Of a DNA stretch of 64,000 bases, positions 48,077 to 59,311 are shown one piece after another. Every line of letters begins with the position of its first letter. The stretch's first letter is position 1. The stretch is from Ectobius pallidus (Eukaryota; Arthropoda; Insecta; Blattodea; Ectobiidae). The notes under the pieces are model-generated. The model was not told the DNA's origin and did not search any database. It saw only the letters and a list, made by a program, of their open reading frames with translations. Position numbers and translations under genes: made by a program. The stretch covers positions 148,023,265-148,087,264 of the forward strand of contig CAXKWD010000005.1 of assembly GCA_964059195.1 (NCBI GenBank), in the 5' to 3' direction.

Positions 48077-50034
48077 GCATGCTTACTTTCGGGCTGGTTC
48101 TAGTCTCAAAAGACTGAACAAAGCATAAGCGGATTAAACTTCAAGTAGGAATTTGCTCACACTACACTATTTAAATTAGTCGTAATTCCAATAAGTGTTC
48201 ATGATAGTAAATTAAATATTATTCCCGACTGCAGTACAATTTAGCTTAAATTAATAAGTAAACATTGTATTTGGAATTATGAGATTCCCTCCATGATAAA
48301 ACTCCTGGAGATGCCCCTGTGGATACCTTTATACAAATTACAGTAGAAATATCAATTATCTAGTAAGAGGAACATCTGTGAACTATGCCTAACCAAATCT
48401 ACTGAAAGCAGAGATCGGAAAGTTTTAACTGCACCTTAAAGACAAATTCTTCATTTTTGCTTTCACTCGAGTTATGAATGATAAACTGCCAGAAAACTTG
48501 CATTTATTGTGGCCGAAGCATCAATTATCGCTATCACATTTCAAATGTAAATTAATTGCAGGTGGCCTTTCCTTTTTTTTTTTGTAATAAGAACATCGAA
48601 TTGTCGATAGTTTCTATATTTCAAGTTCACTTTGACAGATTTGTTTATAACATTATGGGATGCAGGCACCTGATTTTTTTACTTAGGTAGACGAATTTCA
48701 ATATATAGGGTTTCTTTGGGACAGGGAACTCTATCCGAGACCATTTTTTAAAAAACCTAGTGGTGGTGGTATAATTAATCGCAGGCACACGTTAGTGTGA
48801 ACTTAAAGTAATTCCAAATGCTAGGAATGTGGAGGGGGGTTTTTATCAGGGAAAGGCTGCAACGAAGGCCTAGTCACTTTCAAGCCCATAGCATATCAGT
48901 AGCACACGTTCCTGAAGTAAAGAAAGTAATAAACAGAAGAGAAAGGCAACAAGCCTATATAGGCAACTTTTGATATCCTTATAGGTGAAAGACTGAACCA
49001 ATATAAACTGACTGCCCTACTTTGCAGAAGCTGCTTCATCAGTACTCAAGGTCACATTTCCAGGTCAAAGAAGGCAGTTAATTCACAGTGAACCATGAAG
49101 TGTGGGCTATGCTACAGAGAAACTTGTCTCCCCACTATTGGTGAAAAGCTCAAGATGCTAACCTTACAAGGCAAATGACTAACAGAACTATGCACACTGG
49201 TTTGATTGCATAAACAAATTACATCATTCCAACACGTCATACAAGCAGCTTAAAATAGCCATGACTTCAAAGTGCTCTCTTACATGCACAGGTGCCACTA
49301 CATTGTATTCTAGAAATTTTACGGTTTGTTAACCCTTTCATGGCTGTGTGGCGTGTAGTAGAAAACCAGATCGCATAGTTTACAGGGAGATATGCAGGTC
49401 GGGGTACTGAGAAATAGTTGAAAATCATCTCTCTTAATCTGATATGCTCTTTAATGACTACTTCTACAGTTGTGTACTCTTCTCAGAATGAATAAAATCT
49501 ATACAGTTACAGGTAATTGTTACAAAATGGCAGCCACATTTCATACAATGAAATGCGGTTTCCACGATACTTCCCACAAATATTTCTATTTCTCTTTTTT
49601 CTACATATTTGTTAATATATGAACAACACTATAATAATTGATTTATCATTATTGAAAAGTTATTATTTAAAAATACCTATACAGTAGTTCAGGGGTGTCA
49701 AACATGGAGCCCCTTCAGTTACGAAATGCGGTCCCCTAAAGTTTTAGTTTACAATGTACCACATAAAAAATCTAAGCCAAAAATTCTAATTTGAAATAAA
49801 ATTTCATAAAACTTGATTTTCTATCAGCAAAGAAGACAAGTGTCTCATAAAATACTGCCTATAATTTATAGTGTAGTGCCTATGCAATGCATTGTTCATC
49901 AGGAAGCACTAGATTAGATTAATGAGGGGTAGCATAAGCCCTCTTTGGCTTCTGAACACTGAAACCTTAATAGATTTATTGTGAATACCCTATTCTAACA
50001 GTCACCACTTTAATTTAAGGCTTTTTGATATAGC

Positions 50035-50165
50035 CTATAATTTTCCTAGGTGATGTCCAGCCCTGAACCCAAGGATTTTTCGTTACTGAAAACTCCACAA
50101 CCCGGCCGGGAATCCAACCCGGACCGCCAGGGTTGAAGGCAAGTATGCTACCTATACACCAATGG
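50035..50165 (-). mobile_element. tRNA-derived SINE-3 head and partial body
   Basis: On the minus strand an A-box-like region (TGGTGTATAGGTAGCA, 50146-50161) and a B box (GGGTTGGATTCC, 50109-50120) are spaced as in a tRNA, followed by ~70 bp of body. It is not related to SINE-1. It is nested in the hAT element. Confidence 0.55.
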
Positions 50166-50399
50166 TGGCAGACACCAAGAAGCACTATTATAAACAATAA
50201 AAATGTACCATTTTTTTTAATTTGAAAAGAAAACCGTGAATTTTATTCATTCCAGGAGAATGAATCAATTTCAGTTTTCTAGTTAGATTAGTGATATAGG
50301 CCTAGACAGGGAATTTGTCTTGCTATTAAGAATTTCGCTGGCTTCTTGCCATCAAGTTTTAAAATACTTTTGGCCCCTTCAAGAAGAAATTAAGTTTTC

Positions 50400-50606
50400 T
50401 TAGAAATGAAAGGTGAATCACCTGAAAACCTAAGTGACAATAGTAACTGGCTTGGAGATTTGACATTCATGTTAGATAATTCAGGCAATTTAAATGAATT
50501 ATATTTAAAATTGCAAGGGCAAGATCAGTTTGTAACTTCTTTGTATAACATAAAGGCCTTAGGATTGGCAACTGGCGGCTTAATTTTCCTATCTACAAGG
50601 ATTTAA
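50400..50606 (+). pseudogene. hAT transposase relic (GTF2IRD2/Charlie-like segment)
   Basis: The 66-codon frame contains 'NWLGDLTFMLDNSGNLNELY' followed by 'LKLQGQDQFVTSLYN'. This is the WLxDLAFLxDxTxHLNxLNxxLQGxxQ segment of hAT transposases also seen in the domesticated GTF2IRD2 and ZBED-type proteins. Flanking sequence is out of frame, so only a short island survives. It agrees with the hAT termini around it. Confidence 0.65.
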
Positions 50607-52063
50607 GAGATTCCCCCCACTGCTTCCAACACAATGAATAAGCCTAAAAGTTGAAATTGATTTTGCATTAAAGTTCTGTGGTTATCCACACATTTTCTAT
50701 GTACTTTTTAAAATATACTGATTGTAATACACATAGCAGCAGTGGCAAGAATGATTTATATAGTGTTTTATTCTATTGTGTGTTTAAATTTAAAGTCTGG
50801 TGGTTGCTTTTTAAAAATATAAAAACTCTCCTAAATTTTTAAGAAAAAATATTTTCTTTTTGGTATGCAGCCCTTGAACTAAGTAGAGTTGGCCCTAGTA
50901 AAAATTGAGTCTGACATGCCTGCTTTAGATATTCCATAAGACTGTAGATATTTTATAGGCCTATTTATGAATAAATTTTTTAAAAAATTCAAATATTGAC
51001 ATTTAATTACAAATTACTCATAACTGTAAAATTAATTGTGAAAATAGTATGTGGTGTCTAATAAAAGAGTCTAAGAGCACATCAGATTGCAAAGGTTACA
51101 GAACTAATTCATTGCTGAGAGAAAAATATTGAGTTTTAACTAGCCTATTTCTCAGTACCAAACCTGTATGTTCTCCCCTTAAATAACTGGTCAATGTCTT
51201 ATTTTGTTTATCAGAATCATAGGCTACTCCAGTTTTCGAATTCACTCTGTTGTTTCATACTGATCTAAATTTGGTCACCCCTATTGTTACAAAAGACTCA
51301 CGAATCATGAAGAACTACCCTATTTTCTATTTCTTCGGTATAAAATAACCATTGTAAAATAACCTCATAACCATTGTAAATTTGCAAAATTAAAGATACA
51401 CTTCAACTGAACTATCCCCCGATTTAAAGAATACTAATCAGCCATTTCATAAAATATGGAAATTTTTCCCTTAAAGAGAGATGTTATAAAACTATTGTAA
51501 TTCGGTGGTCAAATATAAGTTTCAAGCGTCAAATTCACTGAATATTAAGAATTAAGTGTATTTGAAGCTTTTCATGTGTAAAGCTGTCAATTTACTTATT
51601 TATTGCAGTGTACTTACTTTTTTCCATTTTTTAGCACAATTTTAACACACTTTAAAATACCATGTAGTCAAGAATAATCAGCTAAGTTATGTCCATTTTG
51701 ATTTGAGAAAATATGGTACAATTTGGTATACTATTAACTTCAAAAAGTATGTGTGGTTAATTACTAAGTAAAATAAACCGTGACTTTTTGTCCCACCCAT
51801 AATGTTGACAGTTTTATTAAATTATTATTGATGAGTTAAATAAATGTTCTGACAATCTGGAAACTGTTTATAATTTGTATTTAATCCCTCATATCTTCAT
51901 TAATAACATTAAGACCTTAACAGTAATAGCAGAACAGCAAATGATCTGTTTTCGTGCATCATTAAAAATCATTGTCCAAATTATGTCCCACACATAATAT
52001 ATTTAGAGAAACAAATTTAAAATGTTTGAAATAAATTTTAAATAGGCTAATGCTTTGCATGTA

Positions 52064-52450
52064 TAGTGCAGTTATTCATTGCATGGCCAGCAGCTTCAAA
52101 GGTGTCTGTTTCTTTATGTTAATTGATCTGACTAAAATGGGCCTTGACTTCCGCTTTCCAAACCAAAAGCAACGTTGCAATATTCTCTCATTGTTATCAC
52201 TGACCTCAGCTCTTCCTTCGCTTTAATCAATTCACACATGTTATTGTTTATTGTAACTTGATCTTGCAACCGCGCATTTCACTCCATGCGGAGTTGACGA
52301 GTAGCTGACAAAATTGTCACAGGACATTCTTAGATTTTGATTGGCTGGGGTAACTAGCTGGTAAAATTAAAGAATATGGGTTGAGCTGTCGGCAATCTTT
52401 TTCTCCTAATGAAAGGAAGCCGCCTGGCCATGCAATGAATAACTGGACTA
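52064..52450. mobile_element. TA-flanked Tc1/mariner-type MITE, copy 2 (387 bp), in the intron
   Basis: The ends are TAGTGCAGTTATTCATTGCA and, inverted, TAGTCCAGTTATTCATTGCA, each flanked by TA (52062-52063, 52451-52452). It is inverted relative to 38700-39108 and shares its whole interior ('gaagcggaagtcaag', 'acaatgagagaatattgcaa', 'ttagattttgattggctgg' on one or other strand). Confidence 0.85.
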
Positions 52451-52932
52451 TAATGTGGAGAAGGCATTGTAAATTTTACAGAATGATAAATAATAAAAAG
52501 TTTTCATAATTTGCTAGAATGTCCCACCCGTAGTTATGAAATGGCTGTAATATACTAAGTACTTTGTATTTGTTGCATGGCGCCAACTAATTTGTTACAA
52601 ATTGTATGACAAGATGTTGGCAAATAAAATGGCCTTGACATTAAGGTTGGGGGAAACTATTTTTGCATTAAAAAGCATATTTCAAATTGGCAAATTTTGT
52701 CTACTGAACACAGGAAAAGAATTGAACTCTACATTTATGAACTATATCAACACTAATTGTAATTCTGAAAGCAACTTTTTAAAGCGAAGCCATTCATTTC
52801 TCATTTGGTACTGAACTACCAAACGCTCTAAAAGGTGTTCACTATCAACTTTATACCAACTTGTATACATAACACAGCTGATTTTATGTTTTTCACTTGT
52901 CTTCTAATTGTAGTTAGACTTAGAAGACCGAA

Positions 52933-53449
52933 GGGTGAGGTGATTGATGACCATAGTCAAGAGCAATATTTTTCATAATTAATTCTTCCTGCCACTCTTG
53001 GGAAGACTCATGCGACTTTCTCTACCTCAATCGTTAAGAATACAATTTTCTCTCCTCTTATTCCATCTCTGGGAACTCACACGACTCAGTATTTTAATAA
53101 AATTTTATGCTACCTCTTAATCCATATCTGGGAACTCAAGCGACCGTCTCTACCGTCAATAAAATGTCATGCTACTTTCTGAAGTCATATTCTATCTCTT
53201 GGAAAACTCACACAACACTCAGTCTAGAATAAAAATCCAGAAAATAGCATAAAATATTAAAGTAGAGAAAATCACAAGAGTTCTCAGAGATTACGAGAGT
53301 GCAAGTCTTATGAGAGTTCCCAGAAATGGAATATGATGGCAAATAGTATTCTTAATGAGCGAGGTAGAGAAAGTCGCATGAGTGTTCCAAGAGCGGCAGG
53401 AATATGAAAAACATTACACTCTTGACTATGGCCGTCCCTCATGCCACCC
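52933..53449. mobile_element. fold-back element with internal sub-repeats (about 517 bp)
   Basis: Arms of roughly 200-250 bp are inverted copies: 'ccatagtcaagag', 'tttttcat', 'tcctgcc.ctcttgg', 'actcatgcgactttctctac' on the left reappear inverted on the right up to 53449. Within the left arm a unit of about 60-70 bp built on 'tctgggaactcacacgac' repeats four times. Subrepeats inside long inverted arms resemble Foldback-type transposons. The termini start GGGTG; no TSD was certain. Confidence 0.65.
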
Positions 53450-54439
53450 GTCACACAGTGGAACCACGAACAAAAGACAGTGAAAAGCTACATAAGATCG
53501 GCTGTGTTCTGTATACCGGTAGAAGTATTCAAAGCCTACCATACAGTTTCCAGAAATACACATGGCTTATTAAATATTTTAATTTGCTCATTAAATAATC
53601 CACCTCATAATTAACTACAAAGGTTTGTTCTGTACATTCTATGACAAATTTAAAATTGCCATCAACATGCTGATACAATACTATTAAATGACCTTATGTT
53701 CCGAAAATACCATACCTAAAAAAAAAATACAAGAAAACTGCTTGTATTAGCCAGAATCAAATACATTCTGTTGAAGACAGTTATTAACTTTTTTTTTTCC
53801 ATCTTGTGTAGCTAAGCAAGAATTTCGTGTGCTCATCAGAATGACTACCTAAATTTTAAAAATGTAGTAGCTTGGAAACTACAATTTTTATTCAGAACTG
53901 TTCACAATCCTCATACACTTGTCACAGTTCCACGTAATGCTAAGTGCCTTCATTCATGACATTCTTGGAAAACTTGCAACGTTGCAGCTAAAAGTAGGCC
54001 TACATGCAGTGGGCAACAACCTCTTTTACTTCTGAAGCATTTTAAAGCAAGTTTAATCTACCGTACATGTTTGGAAATCTTATGTTCTTATACAAACATA
54101 TTCCTGATTTTCGAATGCATGTTCTGTAAAAATGTAAAGTGACTAAGTCTGAAATCGCCATCTTGCACAAGTATCTTTAAAACAGATGTCCCACTATATT
54201 TATAAAATTTCTCACCTGCACACCGTAATAAGTATTTTTAGCGCATTGAGCACGGGCATAATATTCACTGTGCCTTATAAATTCACACACGTCAAGATAT
54301 GGAAAATGCCAGAGCACGACCTTCAAATTAGTCATGAACGAGAAAAAATTTTTGTGCAGTAATATATATAAAAAACGCACAGAATACATAATTTTTGAAC
54401 GCCCCGGTTCTAAAAAATGTTAACATAGGCCGAGAAATC

Positions 54440-54620
54440 TATTATTGAATTGTGCAGCTCTCTCTACAGCTTTTTTTTTCTTCCGGTTACGCGCGCAAGG
54501 GTGAGTAGCTCCTGCCGGTATAGGCAACGGAATTTTTATCCCGCCCAAACTTGACAAAGGCTTTTGTTTGACCAAGCCTTCCACTGGAAACGGAGGTAAA
54601 AATGTAACATCGTGAATACC
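54440..54620. other. GC/CpG-richer patch in the intron, 0.45-0.6 kb from exon 1
   Basis: The patch contains 'ggttacgcgcgcaaggg', 'ctcctgccggtatagg', 'tgacaaaggcttttgtttga' and 'cttccactggaaacgg' within AT-rich intron. The 68-codon minus frame covering it has no known domain. A regulatory element is possible, as insect beta-tubulin first introns are known to hold enhancers; this is a guess. Confidence 0.25.
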
Positions 54621-55065
54621 TGACATAACTGTTTACGATAAAACGAAAAAATTACGGAAATTTATACATTTAGTCGGACGTTTTTTTTTTGTAGCACATG
54701 CCCTTTTCATTCAGTCTTTAAGATACTTCGATCAATTAAAAAAAAATTACTTCCTAAGAATTCAGCAATGAACAGTTAAATTTTGAGTATAAAATATAAT
54801 TCTTCTGCTTATAAGAACCATAAGAATTTCACGTTACATAATTATAAATCTGATATTCTAACAATGAAACTACACTTAATATTTTAACGTTAAAATTAGC
54901 TGAAAAACAAATTTATCATATAATAAAGCGAAACGAAAAACAAGAATTTCATCTAATCTTAATCGGTTCACGTTCACAAAACCCCACCCATTCTGACGAC
55001 CGTAAGATTTTCGTTCACAACTTACGAATAGTATCGAAGTTAAGAAAATTTTAATATTCACTCAC

Positions 55066-55122
55066 CTTGGCACCAATCTGGTTTCCGCACTGGCCAGCCT
55101 GGATATGTACGATTTCCCTCAT
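55066..55122 (-). CDS. betaTub56D-like: beta-tubulin, coding exon 1 (codons 1-19)
   Basis: On the minus strand the exon reads MREIVHIQAGQCGNQIGAK and then the donor GTGAGT. ATG is at 55120-55122 in the context CATCAAAATGAGG. This is the standard beta-tubulin N-terminus: the nucleotide-binding 'GQCGNQIG' loop at 10-17, and the MREI tetrapeptide, which is known to be read co-translationally (TTC5 pathway) for autoregulated decay of tubulin mRNA. It joins exon 2 in phase 0. It is too short to be seen as an open frame and was found by looking for the missing N-terminus. Confidence 0.97.
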
Positions 55123-55280
55123 TTTGATGTTCCTTGTAATATAAACTAATTCTTCTCTATACACAACCTATCACCTCGCTTGCCGCAGCCAGAGTGAACT
55201 GCTCTTGTTCGCCGTTGGAGCTCCTAACGGATTTTTGAAGCTTCGTTACTGACGCCCTTGCTTCAATTTCATTGGTCGCT
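55123..55280 (-). promoter_or_regulatory. beta-tubulin 5' UTR and probable core promoter
   Basis: Upstream of the ATG the sequence becomes GC-richer. On the minus strand an arthropod-style initiator word TCAGTA lies at 55247-55252, and a CCAAT box (plus-strand attgg) at 55271-55275. A CRE-like TGCGTCAC lies near 55292-55299. There is no TATA box at the expected distance. The start site is a proposal; 5' UTR length would be about 125 nt. Confidence 0.4.
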
Positions 55281-55368
55281 TTGAAACAGGCTAAGTGACG
55301 CAGTAGCAGAGTAGCCAAGCCCTCAGAAAAATCACTAAACATTCAAGTACGGAAATGGTATTCTTGTA

Positions 55369-55460
55369 AAGACGCCAACCACGGAGGAAAGAATACACGG
55401 AGACGCCGTGCTTGCGGTGTCGTATGGGAAACAGATGAAGCCAATGACCACGCCCCCTTA
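55369..55460. promoter_or_regulatory. upstream promoter region with GC box, partly duplicated at 57.2 kb
   Basis: It contains CCACGCCCCCTT (55448-55459), an Sp/KLF-type GC box, and a CCAAT at 55441-55445. A 24-bp block at 55380-55403 (CACGGAGGAAAGAATACACG...) is exactly repeated in inverted orientation at 57211-57234. A second CACGCCCCCTT lies at 57151-57161. Confidence 0.4.
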
Positions 55461-55985
55461 GATGACCAAAAGGGAGGCTTGCTATATACAATAGCACGCA
55501 TATACTCCGAAGTTTCACGGGTTATAACAACGTAACGGTAGGGAAAATATGTAATATCCTAATTTCATATATTAACTACATACTCTGACATCATAATAAT
55601 CCCGGTAGTAAGCATTAACCTATCTCAGAAGAGCCAAAAATGTAACTTTCAAATGAGCAACTTTAACATGTGCGAGTATAAATACTGAGTCAGAAAATGA
55701 TTAAGTGACCGTGCGACTATGATAATTCAGAACGAGAAAAATATTTTGGACAGTTATATAGCTACACCATGTGGTTATTGACTCTATTAAACGCAATAAA
55801 TGGCAACTAATATAAATATTGAAAATTTAAAGCAATAAATTACTTAGTATAACTAATAATTCAGATAAATGCACTTTATTTGATTAATTACAAGTAGCCT
55901 AAGGCCGTTATAAAGAAAATACATCAATAATTAGCAGCCTAGTGTAAAATACAAGTAAATTATGCTTAGCAATTATACCCATATT
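55461..55985. other. unassigned AT-rich upstream DNA
   Basis: No gene or element was recognised between the promoter and the hAT-N1 insertion. Confidence 0.35.
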
Positions 55986-56961
55986 CAGGGGTGCCCACCC
56001 CCCAAACGTCATGACTCACCCCCCCAAACATCATTGCTCACCCCCAAACTTCATTGCTCACCCCAACCCAATTGGCTGTCGACAAGGGCTCCCATAAAAT
56101 ATTTTCATGGGGGGGGGCAATTTTTTTAATTAATTGATTTTTTGTCACTTTAAGTTTTTGGGCCACTTTGTAACATTATATTAATAATATAATAAGTGCA
56201 ACAATGACGTAGCCATAAAATAATTGCGGGGAGGGTCGGAAGTGCCGGGGGTCCATCCCCAGAAAATTTTTAAATGTTGAACTAATGAAAATCACATTTT
56301 ACGCTATTTTAGCACTGAAAAACTAGTTAGCAAATTTGTTTACTATACTCTAAGACATGGCAACTTAAACAAGAAATTGTTACCTAAGTTATAATACTTA
56401 TTACTATTTATAAGAAAAGCTGAATAACACATGGAACAGTGGACATAATTGGCCATTATGTTATGAAAAGAAAATAACTGCTATATCATATTTGACACAC
56501 CAACAAATCTTGTTTAATTAAATATTTTTTTTAATACAAATATAGAATTTTAGGTTTTGACTTTTGGGGGTCCAAACCCCCTGAACCCATCTTTCCTAAT
56601 CCACTGTGGATTCTGCTTCCATGTTGTCGATTTGGTAAAACTTCTGCAATTCAAATAATTGTCTTAAAAGAAAAATACCTGACTATAATAATTATTAATA
56701 TACATTTTTTTTCCTTGCGCCCCCCCCCCCGGGTATGGGCGCCCATGACTGTCGAAATTCTTCATCTTTATCTTTATAAAGAATTAGAAGAGACCTTTTG
56801 AAGTTATAAAACTTGACTGTTTTTATTTTTAACATATAAAACTAATTTTGCAACAATTTTCAACCCCCCCAGAAAATTCGTAAATGATATTTCCCCCCCC
56901 CCCAGAAATTTCAATGACGCAGTCTGCGTCTTAACCACCCCCCCCCCTGTGGGCACCCCTG
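55986..56961. mobile_element. hAT-N1 MITE, copy 2 (976 bp)
   Basis: TIRs CAGGGGTGCCCAC at 55986-55998 and, inverted, at 56949-56961; flanks CCATATT at 55979-55985 and 56962-56968 are identical (CCATATTC if the first C is shared). It is inverted relative to 34571-35440. Inside, 56202-56606 carries hAT-N2-like ends (CAATGACGTAGCC and inverted CAGTGGATTAGG), showing a composite structure. C-run-rich subterminal repeats of about 22-26 bp ('tcattgctcacccccaaact') adjoin the left end. Confidence 0.9.
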
Positions 56962-57129
56962 CCATATTCATTCATCCCAAAAATTGACTATTTTCAGTAC
57001 CTAAATTTTACAAAATTATTAATTTTTAAGGTAAGTTCATAGAATAATGCACAACATGCACTCATTTTCACTTCTGAATTGTTCAAAACAAAGAAACAAA
57101 GACGAGTAACCACTCTATCCGTGCACACT

Positions 57130-57245
57130 ATAAACATATAAACACAGTGACACGCCCCCTTAAGTACCAAACGCTCGGACAGTTGGCTTCACGCTTGCGG
57201 TCTCAGGGCATCTCCGTGTATTCTTTCCTCCGTGACGCCAACGTA
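57130..57245. repeat. partial duplicate of beta-tubulin upstream region
   Basis: It has CACGCCCCCTTAAGTACC in the same orientation as near 55450, but the block TCTCCGTGTATTCTTTCC (57211-57234 in full) in the inverted orientation. The mixed polarity points to a rearranged or fold-back duplication rather than a simple copy. Confidence 0.5.
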
Positions 57246-57435
57246 GCATAACAAATATGAGCAGACAGAAAAATAAACTGCAGCCTGGAAAATGCATCTT
57301 GCCAATGACTCATGAGTCATTTAATTTGTGGGATGGCAAGCATTGTAGTAATTTATGGAAACGTTATTAATTATTATGCATTCCTAATTCAACTAAAATA
57401 ACACTGGACTGATACATAAAATATAATAAAGAAAT

Positions 57436-57457
57436 AATAATAATAGCAATGATGATG

Positions 57458-57500
<43 letters not shown>
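57436..57500. repeat. (AAT)n/(GAT)n microsatellite
   Basis: An interrupted start ('aataataataatagcaatgatgatgata') followed by a pure AAT run. Confidence 0.9.
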
Positions 57501-57502
<2 letters not shown>

Positions 57503-57577
57503 CCTGCATATTTATGGTTTACCTACACCAAATAGCAAGAAAAGGAAAGTAAATTAATTCGATCAGATAATTGTAAC

Positions 57578-58588
57578 CAGGGCCTGGATTTGGATACCTA
57601 AAATACTTATAAAAGGAGCTATAAAATGACTTTAAAAATAAAAAAATTAAAAAAGACCCAAAACTTAAAAAAAAAAATTAAAAATTTCTACATCTACGTT
57701 GTTGACCCAATTATAGACTTGTAATTAGTTATTTGCACACACTTCAATGCAAACAGCAGAACTTTCTTTCAGTATCCAAATGTATGTAGATGTAGATGTA
57801 GATGTCTCGTTCTGTAGATCCTGTGTTGAGCAGGGCTCAAGGATATAGAACACGTCAGATAAAAACATACATGCATGTTATAAAAAAAAAACATGATACA
57901 AGAATTGTTATGTCACACTTACTCAAGCTGAAAAGAAATCATCCATATTGTAGAAGGTGTGAGTTACTAAATATTGCTTCAGAGCTCTTTTGAAAGATTT
58001 GCATTTGCTTTTAATACATAGTGATTTAATCTCTTTTGGAAGGTTATTGTATATTTGTATTGCGGAATAATAAGCACCTTTCTGAAAAAGTTTTAATGAG
58101 TTAGCTGGTCTATGTAAATCATTCATGTTTCTAGTAGTACGCCCGTGTATACTGTGATTACTTTGAAATTTATCAATATTATCTACCATGTAACACATAA
58201 CAGAGTATATATACTCTCCGGTGAGAGTGAGGACTTTTAATTTTTCAAACAGCGGTTTACAAGATTCTCGTTTTTTCTTTCCACATTATAACAAGATCTA
58301 TTTATTTATGCTTATTTACAATTACGAGAATACGTGATGTAAGTAAATGGGCAAAAACTCTGTATAATGCGAGAAACAACAAAAAATAAGAAAATAATAA
58401 CTATATTTTTTTAAGTCACCTAAAATATGAAATGTGGAAAAAATGAACGTAAAATCGACCAATAAAATGACGAATTGTAAAATCGACCTAAAATTTAAAA
58501 TGGGGGAAATGACCCTAAAAATCACCATTTTTAACTAGTTCATGATGTGCCAGTTAAAAGATGACATGTCATCAAAATCCGGGCCCTG
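57578..58588. mobile_element. hAT element split by a LINE (1011 bp)
   Basis: The left end CAGGGCCTGGATTTGGA and the inverted right end CAGGGCCCGGATTTTGA match. The flanks attgtaac (57570-57577) and attataac (58589-58596) agree at 7 of 8 bases. The hAT parts outside the LINE are A-rich ('gactttaaaaataaaaaaa' at left, 'atgaccctaaaaatcaccat' at right). No transposase was found. Confidence 0.75.
57780..58270 (-). pseudogene. LINE 3' end (jockey/CR1-like) with TACATC-type tail
   Basis: The minus-strand frame 57923-58198 (91 codons, stop-bounded) reads '...RTTRNMNDLHRPANSLKLF', 'QKGAYYSAIQIYNNLPKEIK', 'FKRALKQYLVTHTFYNMDDF'. This is the conserved 'FQKGxYYxxIKIxNxLPxxIK...FKxxLKxxL..HxFYxxxEF' C-terminus of insect LINE polyproteins. 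The 3' end carries a (TCTACA)n microsatellite (57783-57806), a tail type used by such LINEs. It is nested in the hAT element. The reverse transcriptase proper is missing. Confidence 0.75.
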
Positions 58589-58609
58589 ATTATAACATAC
58601 TGTACAATG

Positions 58610-58973
58610 CATAGGCGTACCGAGGGGGGGTTTTTGGGGGTTTGAACCCCCCCCCCATTGATTAAAAAAAGGAAAATTGTATAATTTTTTTAAGTCTCCC
58701 CATAAATTACTTAATACAAGAATAAAGCATGGGAAGCTTAAAACTCGTTATTTTGCGTCTTAATTTTTAAAATTTTCCGGGGGAAACCCCCGGAAGCTTA
58801 AAACTCGTTATTTTGCGTCTTAATTTTTAAAATATTCCGGGGGGACCCCCGGAAGCTTAAAACTCGTTATTTTGCATCTTAATTTTTAAAATTTTCCGGG
58901 GGAGGACTCCCGGACCCCCCTCTCACTGGATGTTATAACCCCCCCCCATATGGTCGGCCTGGTTACGCCTATG
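58610..58973. mobile_element. hAT-C MITE, copy 2, with triplicated core (364 bp)
   Basis: Ends are CATAGGCGTACC and, inverted, CATAGGCGTAAC. The flanks GTACAATG (58602-58609 and 58974-58981) are an exact 8-bp TSD. Relative to the copy at 30464-30716, a ~62-bp unit ('ggaagcttaaaactcgttat' to 'tttttaaaa.tttccggggg') is present three times in a row (about 58729-58910). G and C runs near the ends can pair with each other. Confidence 0.9.
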
Positions 58974-59311
58974 GTACAATGCCGAATATGTTTCAAATAG
59001 CACGTCCATGAGCGCCTTGCCTGGAAAATGACAAATGTACTGTCCCCTATCAGATCTCTACACCCAAAGAGGCGTAATAATATAATCACTGGTTTGAGAA
59101 ATATCACATGCCGAGATATTGATTTTTCAGAAGTAATGCACAATTTTCATAATTTACATATTACTATGTTGTTGAACTTTGTGGATGTGAATATAATATA
59201 TAGCCTACCGTATATACATATACTATATAATAAATGCATATTAGATATGTATTATAACATATTACGTGTATATACTGTACGTATATTTATATGCATATTA
59301 TATTATGTACA

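Larger units (their letters stand above)
49690..50922. mobile_element. hAT element nested in the TTAA element (1233 bp)
   Basis: The left end CAGGGGTGTCAAACATGG and the inverted right end CAGGCATGTCAGACTC are the classic hAT 'CAGGGGTGTCAAAC' terminus. The flanks cagtagtt and ctttagat are a decayed TSD (5 of 8). The uninterrupted sequence in copy 1 of the host element ('attgtagatattcc') supports this insertion point. It contains a transposase relic and a SINE. Confidence 0.75.
49384..51178. mobile_element. TTAA-type element, copy 2, expanded by nested hAT
   Basis: The left end is TTAC|AGGGAGATATGCAGG and the right end (inverted) is TTAA|GGGGAGAACATACAGG. Both run into TACTGAGAAATAG, as in copy 1 at 19124-19820. 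The arms again contain the TGAAATGC and TACAAAATGGCAG-like words. The centre is split at 49690 by a hAT element. Removing it gives roughly 560 bp, similar to copy 1. Confidence 0.7.

Noticed and set aside
53980..54010. Frequent 'taggcctac' words as regulatory sites
   Set aside because: They occur across the whole window in unrelated contexts and seem to be a genome-wide word bias rather than a local signal.
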